Source: Anastrepha obliqua
Lineage: Eukaryota > Arthropoda > Insecta > Diptera > Tephritidae
Reading direction: 5' to 3'
Assembly: GCF_027943255.1 (NCBI RefSeq)
Contig: NC_072892.1
Coordinates: 125,133,792 to 125,197,791, forward strand
DNA: 64,000 nt
Under the pieces are notes generated by a model. That model was not told where the DNA came from and searched no databases. It saw only the letters and a program-made list of their open reading frames with translations. This document shows positions 11,650-24,175 of the stretch, one piece after another (position 1 is the first letter of the stretch; every line of letters begins with the position of its first letter). Made by a program: the position numbers and the translations under genes.

Positions 11650-12108
11650 TATTAAAATTTCAGGCGATTTGGTTGAATAGTTGTTTTTTGACAACACCAG
11701 GCCAAAAAAAGTCGTTTCGAGATAAATGAGTTTAAAGTTTGAGGCACAGGAGCGCGTGGACTGCTCTCTACCTAGTTAATGGGCTGTAGAAGCTATAATA
11801 TTGCGAATTTCCGCATGAAAATTTCTCAGTGTATTCTTATAATACTATACTTTTGAAACATCGAAAAACCAAAAAATCGATTTTTTGAAATTTCCCCTTA
11901 AGATTTTTTTAAAATAAATAATTATTTCCTAGTCTCCGCGCAGCTAATACCCTTTTTTGTTGTCTGCGCTTCATCTTTTACTGACAAAACTATCCAATAA
12001 GAAAATCAGCTGTTCACTAATCCGCGTAACAACCGTCTGTCACACTACAATTTTAATCAGAATTAACTGCGCTGGTAATTTCGTTTAACGGCGCCGTGTC
12101 TAGGCTAT

Positions 12109-13735
12109 ACGCGACATTGCAGGGCGAACGTTTGACGTTTGGAATTTTGTTTATACTATGAAATAGATGTACATTGTTTTTTTTAATATAAACGATAAGA
12201 GTATTACGTACTGAGTATACAACAGAAAAACAATCATTGACTGGTGTATTCTATCTAATATTTTAGTGTGAAAAAATCACGTAATTAGTTATACATTTAT
12301 TTACATACTTCATAAGCTCAGAGTCATAAGGTGAAATATGTATTCATGTAACACTGCAGTCTTATATTTTTAATGTTACTGTACCTTTTTTGCCTATTTT
12401 TTGAATAATTACTACATACATTTTTATGGGAACGAATTTGTTGCAACTGAATACTACGGTTTGCGTATTAAATGTGCTTACCTAAATTTACTACTATACT
12501 ATTTTTTTATACTCTTCTTCTCCTGCTCCTTTAATGTAAAAATGTGATATGTTTTCTACTCTATACACACACATACATACATACGTACTAAATTTGGTAC
12601 ACAATGTTACGTTTCCCATTTGTCTTTTAATGCTTACCTTTTTAAATGCATAGTTACTTAAAAATTTTGTATGAATGTATCCTTCACAAAAAAAAAAAAA
12701 AAAACAAATTCCTCTTTTGTTTAACATTTTTTAAAAACTAATTTTTCCAAAGCGAAATTAAACGTACATTTGTACCTGTATGCCCTTGAAATTATCTCCT
12801 CTATGTTTTTGAATTTATGTTATCAGTTTTTATTTATTTTTTTTCGTGTGACTTTCTTTCCTTTCTTGTAATGCTCCCCATTGTTTGAGGATATTGTTAT
12901 TTTGTAGCTGAATGAAAATTAATTTTATGTTTGAGAAATGTTGCAAATTTGTAACGCTTTAAATTCAGTTAGTACGAAAATACATACATGATAGCAAACC
13001 AAAGTTTTAAATGTGTTATGAGCATATTTTTTTTAATTATTTTTTTAAAACTACCACTTACCTACATACAAACATGAAATATTTTTACATTTGATAAAAA
13101 ACAAAAAACAATTAGCTTATTTCGTATTAGTCTTCGTATGTCCTCTCCATATTACAATTTTCTTTGTTCAACTATCGCTATACGATGAGTTTTTGAAAAA
13201 TAAATATATTTTTGAAATTTTGCACATTTGTTTTGAAAAACATTTATTGCTAATTTAATTTATTTTAGAAATTATTGAAAATATTTTTCAGAACTCTATT
13301 CTTTTTTTAAATTTTATTTTTAATATTTCGTTTATATAAGTTTAAAACCATTTCGCATTTCCATTAATTTTTATTGATTAATGAAAGGCAAAAATTGTGC
13401 ATTTGCAACAATAATTTGTTTTTGCATACATAACCACATACATATGTATGTATGTCAGCTATGGAAGTAATATTTCTCGGAGAGCGTATCGTAATTATAT
13501 GGAATAAAATTGAATGAACTATTTTAAGCACAAAATTGTTTAACATTTTTCTCTAAGTTCCCTTGCAACTTTCCCCCATGTCGACCGAATTGGTTTCTAT
13601 GTAAGTAATCCCAATAAAAGTTTGAAACTTCAACTTCAAAATATAATATTTTTCAAGCAACTGCAGTATGAATAGCTAAATGGAAATAATTTACTATACT
13701 TATAACGCCCCTAGTAGAAAACTCGACCCCTAATA
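12109..13735. other. Intron 1, middle part
   Basis: AT-rich with poly-A/T and ACATACAT words. A CCCCTAG/CCCCTAATA stretch at 13708-13735 belongs to the repeat that received the RTE insertion next to it. I see no exon. Confidence 0.45.
13723..13735. repeat. Target-site duplication of RTE copy (left)
   Basis: TCGACCCCTAATA here is repeated exactly at 14874-14886, on the far side of the RTE copy. Confidence 0.8.
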
Positions 13736-14873
13736 GTTTTTGGCCGAGTTTAACAAAGCGCGCCAGTCGTTTCTTTCTCGTGCTAACCGGCGCCAGTTGA
13801 ACACACCAAGTGAAGCCAGGTTCTTCTCCACCTTATCTTTCTAACGTAAAGGAGGCCTTCCTCTTCTTCTGTTACCACCAGCTGGTACCGCATCAAATAC
13901 TTTCAGAGCCGGAACGTTTGTATCCATTCGGTCGACATGACTCAGCCAGCGTAACCGATGGATCTTTATTCGCTGCGCTATGTCTGTGTCGTCGTAAAGC
14001 TCATGCAGCTCATCGTTCCATCGCCTGTTCGCCACAAAGGTTCAAAAACCTTGCGCAGAATCTTTCTCTCAAACACCCAAGCGTCGCTTCATCGTATGTT
14101 GTTATCGTCCACGCTTCTGCGCCATACGTTAGGACAGGCATGATGAGAGCCTTGCAGAGCATTAGTTCTTTTCGTCGAGAGAGAACTTTACTGCTCAGTT
14201 GCCTACTTAGTCCAAAGTAGCACTTGTTGGCAAGAGAGATTCTACGTTGGATTTCTAGGCTGACATTGTTATACATAGGTGTTAATGCCGGCTCCTAATT
14301 ATACGAAGCCTTTTACGACCTCGAAATTATAACTGTCAACAGTGATGTCAATATCATCGGAATACGCCAGCAATTGTACACTCTAATAAAAAATTGTGTC
14401 TGAGCGATTAAGTTCTTCGACTCGTACGATCCTCTCCAACATCAGGTTAAAGAAGTCACACGACAGCGAGCCACCCTGTCTGAAACCTCGTTTGTTATCA
14501 AACGGTTCGGAGAGGTTTCTTTCCAATTCTGCCGGCGCTACTGGTGTTGAGCAACGTCATCTCGCATAGCCGTATTAGTTTTGCGGGGATACCAATTTAA
14601 GACATCGCGGCATACAGATAACTCCTTTCCGTACTGTCAAATGCAGTTTTGAAATCGACGAAAAGGTAGACTTTCCAGGTCTATAGCCACACTGATAAGG
14701 TCCAATCAGTTGGTTGACGGTGGGCTTCAGCCTTTCACACAATACGCTCGCTAGAACCTTATAGGCGATATTTAGAAGACTAATCCTGCGGTAATTGGCA
14801 CAGATTGCAGGATCGCCGTTCTTATGGACTGGGCAGAGAACATTTGAATTCCAATCGACAGGCATGCTTTCAT
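13736..14873 (-). mobile_element. RTE-type LINE copy with internal deletions and 13-bp target duplication
   Basis: Read on the - strand this holds pieces of the RTE reverse transcriptase: NSNVLCPVHKNGDPAICANY near 14850, the CGYRPGKST block joined directly to a later part (KLHLTVRKG), then LIMPVLTYGAEAW, RRWNDELHELYDD and RGRPPLR, ending in the NWRR...LNSAK region at about 13740. The 5' part is missing (it begins inside the polymerase domain), and there are at least two internal deletions. Exact 13-bp flanking repeats show that it inserted as a 5'-truncated copy. Confidence 0.82.
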
Positions 14874-14886
14874 TCGACCCCTAATA
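14874..14886. repeat. Target-site duplication of RTE copy (right)
   Basis: TCGACCCCTAATA, identical to 13723-13735. Confidence 0.8.
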
Positions 14887-15240
14887 ATTGAACTATGTAC
14901 ATATATCAAGTAACTTTCAGTTTGTATGGGAGATGCCACTCCCTGTTTACCAGTACCCACCAATTTTCACCAAAAGTTAGGTATTGATAATTTGTGCAAC
15001 TGTCTCAAATTTCACTATCTTAACTTTTCTGATTCCGGTGAAAAACGGTTTGGAAATTTCAGCTTATATGGGAGATGCCACGCCTCCTTTTTCTATACCT
15101 ACTATTTTTGACCATAAGTACGGTTTATGCAATTTATGCATACGTAACACTTTTCAGTTCTCTGGCTTAGTTGGATTTGGAGATACATTGGTTTTTACGT
15201 TTTGATATATTTGTCAGATGTCACGCCCCCTATATATCAA
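14887..15240. repeat. Degenerate repeat with a period of about 142 bp
   Basis: The block GGGAGATGCCACTCC at 14928 recurs as GGGAGATGCCACGCC at 15070 and as CAGATGTCACGCCCCC at about 15215, each 142-143 bp apart. The sequence between the blocks is only loosely alike. It continues from the left flank of the RTE insertion, so the RTE landed inside this repeat. Confidence 0.55.
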
Positions 15241-17240
15241 GGTTAATATATCTGCACTTAAACAAATAAAGTCCTTCAAATCTGTACATGCTTCATTGAA
15301 ATCGGGGGAACGGTACATTAAAAAAAGGGCTTTAAATATCTTAGTGTTGTGTATTTATACAATGACTCCACACCAATATAATTAAATTGGTGAGCCAGAA
15401 TGGGCCATGGAGCATTAGTTAAAAATATGAGTGTTTTAAAGCTCGCGCTTGTATAATATTAATGAGTATTAGCCTAACTGTGATTGGCACTTACACCCTG
15501 CGAGCCGAGCTTCTCTTTCACTTCAAGGGAGCGACTTAGCGTTTTATGCCGTTTCCGCATGTTAGATGGTTTTCTTCAAAACCTTTTTCATGGCAGAAAT
15601 ATACTCAGAGGTTTGCTTTTGCCTTTGCTAAGTGGCATTCCCGGAATATATGAATGATATAAACAAAATTGTGCACATTGGTACAGTTGAATGAGAGACA
15701 TGTGAAAATGCGAACAAGAATGTAAGAAGAAGAAGAAATTACACAACCAACACATTAATAATTAACACAAGTGCGACGTTACACATACAGCAATTCTGTC
15801 AAATTCGCTGAGACCAAAGCAGCGGTACTACGATCGGCACCACCTTATTATTCTATCCATCGTGCTATCATTCGATCTTTCTGGCACACAGTAGGTTGCG
15901 AACGCAGAGCAATCGAATGATAGTCAAACTTAGGCTCGGAAGTGGGTAACGGGTTGACGGGTGGTGAACAGCTGATCCACTTCCGTCGGAAAATTCGGTC
16001 GATTAAACACAATTGCGATCGGTCGGTTTCAAGCTGACATTTTGTGGTTACAATAAAATTAATTTTGTAGTGAAATCCTTTCGTTTGCTATATTTGTGAA
16101 GAAACTCGTTGAAGCTCATTGTTACAAAAAAAAAAACAACTTCTTTCTGAATTATTGATCATTTGCATTGCTTCTTTTTGCAAATCGACTATTATTTGCT
16201 TGTTATTTGACTGCTGTTGCTTGTAAAGAAATGAATTGCTATCAAGTAATCAGAAAAGCAACCCTGAGTCTTCAACCTGGATGAGAAAATGTGATATAGA
16301 AAATATCTCTAATTATGATATTTTGCCGCCGTAAAAATAACCGATGGTAAGAAATTCGTCCCGCTCATTCAACTACGTCTCAATTATGCCGTATTCTCTC
16401 TCTCTCTCTGGTTGGTACTTTCTTACAAAATATGAGTTAATTTATAATAATTGCTCGCCAAATGTTATGTGAAAATACGTTCCGGAACTCAATCCCGATT
16501 ACCATCTTGATGGCGTCGACTTAATTTTTTTCCCATATTAATTTCTATTTTTTTGCGTCACAGAGATACATATAATATTATACATACATGCATACTTACG
16601 AGTATGTGAATCTGATTTGCTGATAAATGCGCAATTTTTTCCATTTTTATTACTGCATTTTTTGTTTTTTGTTTTTAAATTTTTTATATTTCAAACTAAG
16701 TTATTTTTTATAAAATGATAATATTTGATTTGATTTTTGTACATCTACATACTTACATATGTATTATTATTTAGTTGTTATTTATTGCATTGAAAATCAA
16801 AATCTCATTTAATGCCCTCAAGTATTCATTTTTGTTAACGATTGATAATCAACCAAAAAACAAAATCATCAAAAAACAAGCAATCGTTTTCGCAAAACAT
16901 CATTTACGTTAAACTAAATTTACACATACTACATACCTATTTATAAACGTATTTTTACATACATATAATCTTTAAACGTTGATTATGCATATTTAAGCTC
17001 ATACAAAAACTGCACACACAAGCAGTTTGAAAACATACCTACTTACATACCTAACTACCTACCTACTTAAATACATACCAACGAGTACATATACATACGT
17101 ATTTATGAAATACATATTTATTTTAGTATTTTCCGTTTATATACAATATTGAAATGAAAAACAATTGAATTAAAATAATAAATTGACAATTTTTGTGCTA
17201 AATCGCAAAGTATATTACATAAATGCATAAATATTTGTAG
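15241..17240. other. Intron 1, distal part, with a promoter-like stretch
   Basis: 15575-15640 is a fragment of the SINE family seen at 29295-29563 (TTTTTCATGGCAGAAATA). 15830-16130 is less AT-rich and looks unique, with GCGATCGGTCGG and CAGCTGATCC words. A strong donor-like GATG|GTAAGA follows at about 16345. This could be an alternative promoter and 5' exon, but nothing proves it. The rest is AT-rich with CT repeats. Confidence 0.35.
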
Positions 17241-17491
17241 GAAAGGATGTCATCGGTGCCTGGTTATCTATGAAAAACATAAAAATGTTCTTCAATATAA
17301 AGAAAGTGAGTGCGAAGGTGATAGTATGTATATGCATCAAACGAATCCATCTGCATTGGCGATGCGTAGCGTTTTAAAACAAAGCGAACATAGGGGGGGA
17401 GCTCATCCCAATTTGAACAGCAACAACGGGCATTCAAGACTATCCTCATCGGATCAGTATATAATGAGATCCTATGATGATATGAATGATT
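17241..17491 (+). CDS. Host gene, exon 2
   Basis: Acceptor ATTTGTAG|G, donor GAT T|GTAAGC. The first base completes the Glu codon begun in exon 1 and the last base starts a Tyr codon completed at 48572. It encodes residues 50-132: KGCHRCLVIYEKHKNVLQYK with two close cysteines, then a Ser/Asn-rich stretch (LNSNNGHSRLSSSDQ) that looks like a family-specific insertion. 83 codons without a stop in otherwise AT-rich DNA support it. Confidence 0.82.
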
Positions 17492-19940
17492 GTAAGCATT
17501 AATTTTTTGATTTTCCTCTATTCAAACTCACTCTCTATCTCTATCAATCTATCTAACTGTCTGTCTCTATCTCTCTTAAAACGAAACATTCAATTTTAAC
17601 AAATATTTGAGTTTATGCGTTGAGTTTCGTGTGACTACCTTATTATTTGTATATTTTTTGTATATATATTTTTTTAATTAAATCGTAATTCATATCAACT
17701 TATATAGTTTTTGTTTTTGTATATTCATTTTATAAACATTTGTAAGTTTTTTTCACATCTGGTTAAATTTAATTTTATTGTTACATGAATATTTCATTAT
17801 ATATTAAAGTTTTTTTTTCCTTTTATTGCACCCGTTTTGGCAAAGTTTCATATTAGGTTTATAGCAAATGATTTTAGCTTCTGTTAGGATATTTCATTAG
17901 TACTGTACAATCATTTATTATTATTTTAATTTATTATCACATACATACATATGGACTTATATGTAAACCACTTTTTCATCGATTCAACCCTTATTTTCTT
18001 TTCTCCACTATTTATAATTTTTTTCTCACTTACATTTATGTATATTTAAAGTTTTCTTTTCTTACAAATCGTACAAATTTCTACCGCAAGCTAACGCATA
18101 ATTTATTTTCCACTACATATACATACTCATATACTATATTTTTAATCCATTTAGCTTTGGGTTACTTTCTTTTTTGTTATTCGTTTATTTTTGTTTTGTT
18201 TTAATTTAATAAATCACTAATAAGTGCAGGGAAAAGCCAGACATAAACACCAAATTGTATACTTGTAAATAGCTACTACAGAAACAATTACACACACACA
18301 TCGAAACATGCATATAAATATATATAAATAAATAAATAAATATTTTAGTCCACTCAATATTCGAATATTCCGACCATTTTGCGTTTTGTTATCTTTTTTC
18401 ATTTTGGTCATCTTTGCTTTCATTAGTTCATAGCAAGGGTCCTCTCTCTCTTTCTCTCTCGCAAATAATCACAGTTAACAAAAAAAAAACAAAAAAAAAA
18501 CAATTTTTTACTACATAATCTTAAAAGTTAAAGTTTTGAAAGCAAAAACAAGAACAACTTTATTATTTAAGCGTATGTATTAGCGGAATAGCAGATTAAC
18601 CCGTCCCAACTTTTGTAAGATACATTTAATAAAAAAACAATCATATTTCAATAAAAAAGTCTCAGCAAATGACTGATTGAAAACAGTTCAAACAATATAC
18701 ATATGTATAAATGCAATACATATATATATATATACAAACAAACACACATACATATACACGTGTGGAAAAATTTTCAAAACAGAACACAATAGATATCGTT
18801 CAAAGGACGGTTAATTAAATTAACGGCTAATTGAGAAGGTCAATACGCTTTGATCGTAAATTTTGAATGTACATATATAAATCAACTAAAGTAATTGCAT
18901 TAAGGTAAAACAAATAACCAAAGAAAAATGACATACATACGTACATGGTACATGCACACAGACATACATGATATTTTCATTATTTATGTTTTCCGTTTGA
19001 ACGATAATTTGAGTTCCTCACACACACAATTGTAAATAATTGACTTTTGTAAATAAAACTTGTTTGTTAATATTTTTATACTTGAATATTATATAAATAA
19101 ATATATATACTTATATATATATATGAATTATATACATATTATATATACTTACTTGCAAACTGAAACCATAATATCTGATATGTATTTCTGTATTTCTGTA
19201 TTTCGGTTTTCTCCTATTCACATACACACCCTCATTTGACTAATTGACCAGTTGTACGTAAAAGTTATTGTTTTTCTCCTCATTATGTGTGCTTTACAAC
19301 TACAACCCCTACTTACATATGAACTTAAATACACGTACTCGTATGTATGGACATGTAAACGTGCGTATCGCTCATCTGTATAACTGTACATACATAACGA
19401 ATGCTAGCATATGTACCTGCATACACACATGCATAGAAATCTTTACTCACTGAGAGTAAAGCAAGCAACAAAAAATTAAATAAAATGGCCACTTGTCATG
19501 CAGTTTTAGTGTATTTTATTGATACACTTTTGCATCTAATGTAAAAGAAGACTGCAACGTAAAATGCGACAACACCTAATAAAGTGAAAAACATTTTACA
19601 GATGTTAATTTAAAACATCTGTAAAACTTATGTTTGTAAATAACTCAATGTACTTGAAGACAATGGCTTGCTAGTTTGAATTGAATATGAAAACTAGTTG
19701 CAATAAAACAAAAACCAAAAATAATAATAAAAATAAAAAAAAATACTTATTTGAATAAAAACTATTGAAAATGTTGGTGCATATTTAACCACATGGAGTG
19801 GTGTCAATTTAAGTTGAATATGCTCAGCAGTCAATACGAAATCTGCTAGTCCTGCTTAGTGACTTGTGCATCCAAATGCAGCCGGCTCACTAGATTTGAG
19901 ATAATAATTTTTATGGAGTAAAATAGTTATTAAAGTAATC
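17492..19940. other. Intron 2, first 2.4 kb
   Basis: AT-rich, with many simple repeats: CT-rich tracts near 17530 and 18440, TATATA runs near 18720 and 19100, and ACATACAT words. I see no exon and no recognisable mobile element. Confidence 0.5.
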
Positions 19941-19959
19941 GCATTTGACCACCTTCCCC

Positions 19960-20290
19960 TGAGTTGCCCTGCTCTGGCGGGGCTAAGATTTAGGCATCTT
20001 GCCTCTTACTTCTTTGCTACGCCTGCTGATATAGCTGGCGTTGACATTAAAAATCTGATGAAGTTCATCAGCAGCATAAAGCGGTTGACGCAAACGCAGT
20101 ACAGTCATTGTTAATAATTCACACACTCTAAACCCAACCTCCTAACCATCCCACCACCACCTCCCTCCGCCCTCTCATTTCATACCATCGGTTTTCTCTT
20201 TCACCTTGCCTCCTTCAAAATGGTATGACAAAGGACGAATCCGTTTATCTTCGTCCAAGTATGCCCATTTCTTGGGTAAGCATTTCAACC
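19960..20290 (+). mobile_element. RNase H-type LINE, extreme 3' fragment
   Basis: A frame reads LPLSCPALAGLRFRHLASYF and then DIKNLMKFISSIKRL, the end of an R1/LOA-type polyprotein where a Cys-Pro-Ala motif precedes the final helices. A GC-richer trailer follows to about 20290. Confidence 0.5.
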
Positions 20291-20379
20291 TAACTTAACC
20301 ACATTTAATGTAGTAATCCAAGGTTTTTTGATAATTCAATTGAAGACTGTTAAGTGAGGTTAGGTTTTTGTGGCAGTGG

Positions 20380-21290
20380 GTTTAAAGTTGTGGAACCACT
20401 GTGCACCACGGGAACTTCTACCGTATTCGTAGTCTAGATGAGTGCCTTCCTAACAGCCAATGACCAAGCTACGATCTTCGAGCTGTTCTCTCATGAAAGG
20501 TTGAGCTATTCTTGTGATCTTTTCTTAACTATTTGCGGCCAAATTAGTCTGGTTGTAAAACACGTATTTTGTTCTCTTCATGACCTATTGGCTTCCTGGA
20601 GAATATTATTTTTTATCCTTAATTTGTAAGTTGTCATAGGGATTCCAATATTACCTGTGTTTTCAAGCTAGTCCTTTCCGGCTAGCTAATTTCCATTGCA
20701 ATTTCCCTCAATATCTCTATGTCCCTGAATCCATATAAGACTGACCTTGAAAACGGTGCTAATATAATTTAGAGCGCTGCCAGGCATTCCTTAGTATTCG
20801 GTGTAGCCGCATTCATTGATTTGATGGTCGCCTGGCTCTCCGAGAAGATATTTATCGTAGTTTTTTTACGGCATGCCTGTTAAGTTACACAGTTACCTCC
20901 TATATGGCTAAGGCTTCTGCCTGGTAGACGCTACAGTAGTCCGGAAGTCGAACAGATAATTCGAGTCATAATTCTCTTAAAAAAACTCCATAGCCTACTT
21001 TATTTTCGAGCTTGGATCCAACCGTGTAAAACTTTATTTCCTCTCTTCTCCATGGTCTTTGAGTTTGCTACTCTCTTCTTGACGGGCTGTTAGTCTTGAG
21101 GAGCCTGTTGAAGGTGGGTTTGGGGAAAGAGTAGTCGATTCCTTGATTATAACTATTGATAGCAATGTAGTATAGAAGTGTGGCCGACTCACCGGGTCTT
21201 CCATAGCGCCATACTATAAACTCTGAGCGCTGAAGCGGTGGCTACTTGTTTTCCTACCAAATTTAGAGCAGTAATTGAGGACTGTACTTT
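20380..21290 (-). mobile_element. RNase H-type LINE fragment, heavily decayed
   Basis: The order and wording on the - strand match the region at 9280-10345: a block after the polymerase core near 21200, then RNase H traces near 20950-20800, all in broken frames. Only the overall resemblance supports the call. Confidence 0.45.
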
Positions 21291-21614
21291 GCACGAAATT
21301 AAACACGCATCAAAATACTATCAATCTAACGGTATTTCGCAGCAGTAAAACTTCAGCAGCTGTAATATTGTGGTTGATTTATTGGTTCACTTGAATAGAG
21401 GCACTAACGAAATAGGAAAAACATAATAATAAATATAGGAAATTTTGTGTTTTTTCACATTTATTATTTAAAGCTGCCACTTTGTTTATAAATTAGTCCG
21501 TAAATACTTTGATGAATGGTTTGGTACAAATACTCCAGATAGCCTAATGAAATTTCAGACCCGGCCATTTTAATGATTAGAATTGAAGCATTTTTTTCAA
21601 TTAGTATTTTAATA

Positions 21615-22557
21615 AAGCGTTTTTCAGTAAGAGCGCTTCAACGTTTTTTTTTTGAATAAAACACAAACGGTTTGACTTTTTTAACTAATTTTTTTTTATT
21701 ATCGCGTTTGAACATATACATTTAAGTATGAAATTCGATTTCTTTTGCATGACCACCGCGTGCACGTTTTACGAAGTCCAATCGTTGAACCCAATTTTCG
21801 ACCACTCTTTTGCATAAATCGGCCGAAATTCCAGCAATTTCACGTTCAATATTGGCTCTGAGCTCACAAATCGTCGCCGGCTTGTTACTGTAGACCAATG
21901 ACTTCACATAACCCCAAAGAAAATAGTCTAGAGTCGTCAAATCACACGAACGCGGCGGCCATTCGACCGGTCCATTTCTGGAAATAATGCGCTCATCGAA
22001 CTTACTCTTCAACAAATCAATTGTAGCGTGTGCTGTGTGGCTTGTGGCCCCGTCCTGTTGAAACCACATGTCGTCTTAGTCCATACCATTCAATTGCGGC
22101 CAAAAATAATCGTTTATCATGTCGCGGTATCGATTTCCATTCACAGTAACGTGGCGATCGTTCTCGTCAACGAAAAAATATGGGCCAATTACGCCGCCGG
22201 CATGTAAACCGCACCAAACATTGTTTTTTTCGGGATGCAACGGTGCCTCATGAATCACGTGTGGATTGCTTTCTGCCCAGTAACGCATATTTTGCTTGTT
22301 GACAAAGCCATTGAGCCAAAAGTGAGCTTCATCACTGAAGATGATTTTTTGGAAAAAATCTGGATCTGGTAGCAGCAACAGAACGATTATTTTCATAAAA
22401 AATTTGCACGATTTGCAATCGTTGCTCAAGTGAGTAGCGTTCCATGATAAAATGTATACTAATGAAGTTTACAAATGACAAGCGAAAAATAAAAAATATT
22501 GTGTCGTTCGCCCTCCCTATCGGAAAAAAGTTGAAGCGCACCTATTGAAAAACGCCT
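21615..22557 (-). mobile_element. DD41D (rosa-like) Tc1/mariner-superfamily element, internally deleted
   Basis: TIRs: the left end AAGCGTTTTTCAGTAAGAGC starts after a TA at 21613-21614, and the right end reads AGGCGTTTTTCAATAGG on the - strand, followed by TA. The transposase is in pieces on the - strand: MERYSLEQRLQIVQIFYENN (N-terminus) near 22440, IIFSDEAHFWLNGFVNKQN (first Asp) near 22350, and MWFQQDGATSHTAH to CDLTTLDYFLWGYVK, with 41 residues between the second and third Asp. About 100 residues between the N-terminus and the first Asp are gone, with a frameshift at the join near 22360; a stop separates 22076 from 22069. DD41D spacing is known from the rosa/Visitor group. Confidence 0.8.
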
Positions 22558-22664
22558 TATAAATAAAATTATAGAAATCCATGTTGCGTTAGAAAAATGA
22601 TAACTAAACACCACTAAAGCCAACAATGCTCTCTTGCAAAGGGAATACACATTTTAATACCAAC

Positions 22665-23410
22665 GCTTCTTTCTCGCGCTAACCGGCGCTAGTTGGACGC
22701 CCTAAGTGAAGCCAAGTCATTTTCCACCTGATCTTTCCAACGCAGAGGAGGCCTTCCTCTATCTTTGCTGCCACCAGCTGGTATCGCATCGAATACTTTC
22801 AGAGCCGGAACGTTTGTATCCATTCGGACGACATGACCCAGCCAACGTAACCGCTGGATCTTTATTCACTGCGCTATGTCTGTGTCGTCGTAAAGCTCAT
22901 TCAGCTCATCGTTCCATCGCCTGCGATATTCGCCGTCGCCAACGTGCAAAGGTTCAAAAATCTTGCGCATAATATTTCTCTCAAACACTCCAAGCGTCGC
23001 TTCATCGTATGTTGTCATCGTCCACGCTTCTGCGCCATACGTTAGGAAAGGCATGCTGAGAGTCTTGTAGAGTATTAGTTTTGTTCGTCGAGAGAGGACT
23101 TTACTACTCATTTGCCTACTTAGTTCAATGTAGCACTTGTTGGCAAGAGAGATTCTACGTTGCATTTCAAGGCTGACATTGTTATCGGTGTTGATGCTGG
23201 TTCCTAAATAAACGAAGTCTTTTACAACCTCGAAATCATAACTGTCAACAGTGACATGGGTGCCAATACGCGATTGTTTGTTTGATGACAGGAGGTACTT
23301 CGTTTTGTCCTCGTTCGCTACCAGGCCCATTCGCTTTGCTTCTTTATCCAGTTCGGAGAAGGCAGATTTAACAGCGCGGTTGTTAAGACCGATGATGTGA
23401 ATATCATTTA
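22665..23410 (-). mobile_element. RTE-type LINE, 5'-truncated copy
   Basis: On the - strand, 23414-22866 is open for 182 residues from NDIHIIGLNNRAV (just after the YADD box) through KYLLSSNKQS, FVYLGTSINTDNN, SMPFLTYGAEAW and RRRWNDELNELYDD. The remainder to 22665 matches the RTE C-terminus (RLAREREA-type end). It is about 85-90% like the copy at 3815-5469 by eye. Confidence 0.75.
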
Positions 23411-23459
23411 CCAATTACTTATTTTTATTATTAACAGATTGTAATTTATAATAAAAATA

Positions 23460-24175
23460 GTAAAATAAAGAAATTCTTGTCCATTCAATAACGTTGAGAT
23501 CTGGGCAATACGGTGGCCATGCTAAAGTTTCAATGCTTTGGTACACAACCCAAGTTTTGACCACACGTGAAGTGTGTACAGTTGCATTATCTTGTTGAAA
23601 GATACAATTGAAAGAATCAAATGTTTCATGAATCTCAGCAGAGTTTTATAGCTGTTTACCGTTACTTCGTAGTCTACAATTTCGATTTAATTCGAACGCG
23701 CCTTAGTTCCATACTCCTCCCACCTTCACGGCTGTGATGTCGTCTCAAGTACCTTTCCTCCTTTCTAAAGTCATGGAAATAGTAATTAGTAATGGAAGCG
23801 CGGAAGTCCTATTTTTTTTTTATGGATGAATCTTCACTTCAACTAACCAACCAAGCCATGCGGTCCCTTGCAAAATCGAGGCGACGTTCTTTGTGAAATT
23901 TACGCAACCCTGAAGATTTTGTGAGCTTCTTTCGGTGTCGAAGCCATCGCAGTTCTATATTTGTAGTTCTAACAATAGGAGTCGCATTATTCCACGCAAA
24001 TATCCACAACATTTGGACTTCGACCAATCTTTATGCGAAATTGGCGATTCGAAAGTTCCTCTGAGCTCAAGATATTAATTTGTGTTTTTTCGCTAGTTGT
24101 TAAACCTTTCTGCTTTCCCAGTTTATTAGAATTAAGAAGTTTTCGACCAAACACAAATGAATGTACAAAAAAAAA
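23460..24175 (-). pseudogene. Tc3-like DD34E transposase remains
   Basis: Start region on the - strand at 24110: GKQKGLTTSEKTQINILSSE, then RQFRIKIGRSPNVV, a Tc3-type helix-turn-helix. Another frame continues to RWLRHRKKLTKSSGLRKFH and ERRLDFARDRMAW near 23850. After a gap with foreign-looking sequence (about 23650-23810), IFQQDNATVHTSRVVKTW and AWPPYCPDLNVIEW near 23600-23480 give the second Asp and the final Glu, 34 residues apart. The first catalytic Asp region is lost. Confidence 0.6.

Larger units (their letters stand above)
8603..12108. mobile_element. TIR-bounded DNA element of about 3.5 kb, hosting later insertions
   Basis: The left end ATAGCCTAGACAGACGG (8603-8619, followed by a TGGCGTTAA stretch) and the right end, which on the other strand reads ATAGCCTAGACACGGCGCC and then GTTAA (12108 down to 12083), form an inverted repeat of about 26 bp. 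Nothing between them resembles a matching transposase, so the element is probably non-autonomous or degenerate. A LINE fragment (9280-10345) and a mariner (10366-11649) sit inside and must be later arrivals. Superfamily and target duplication are unresolved. Confidence 0.45.
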
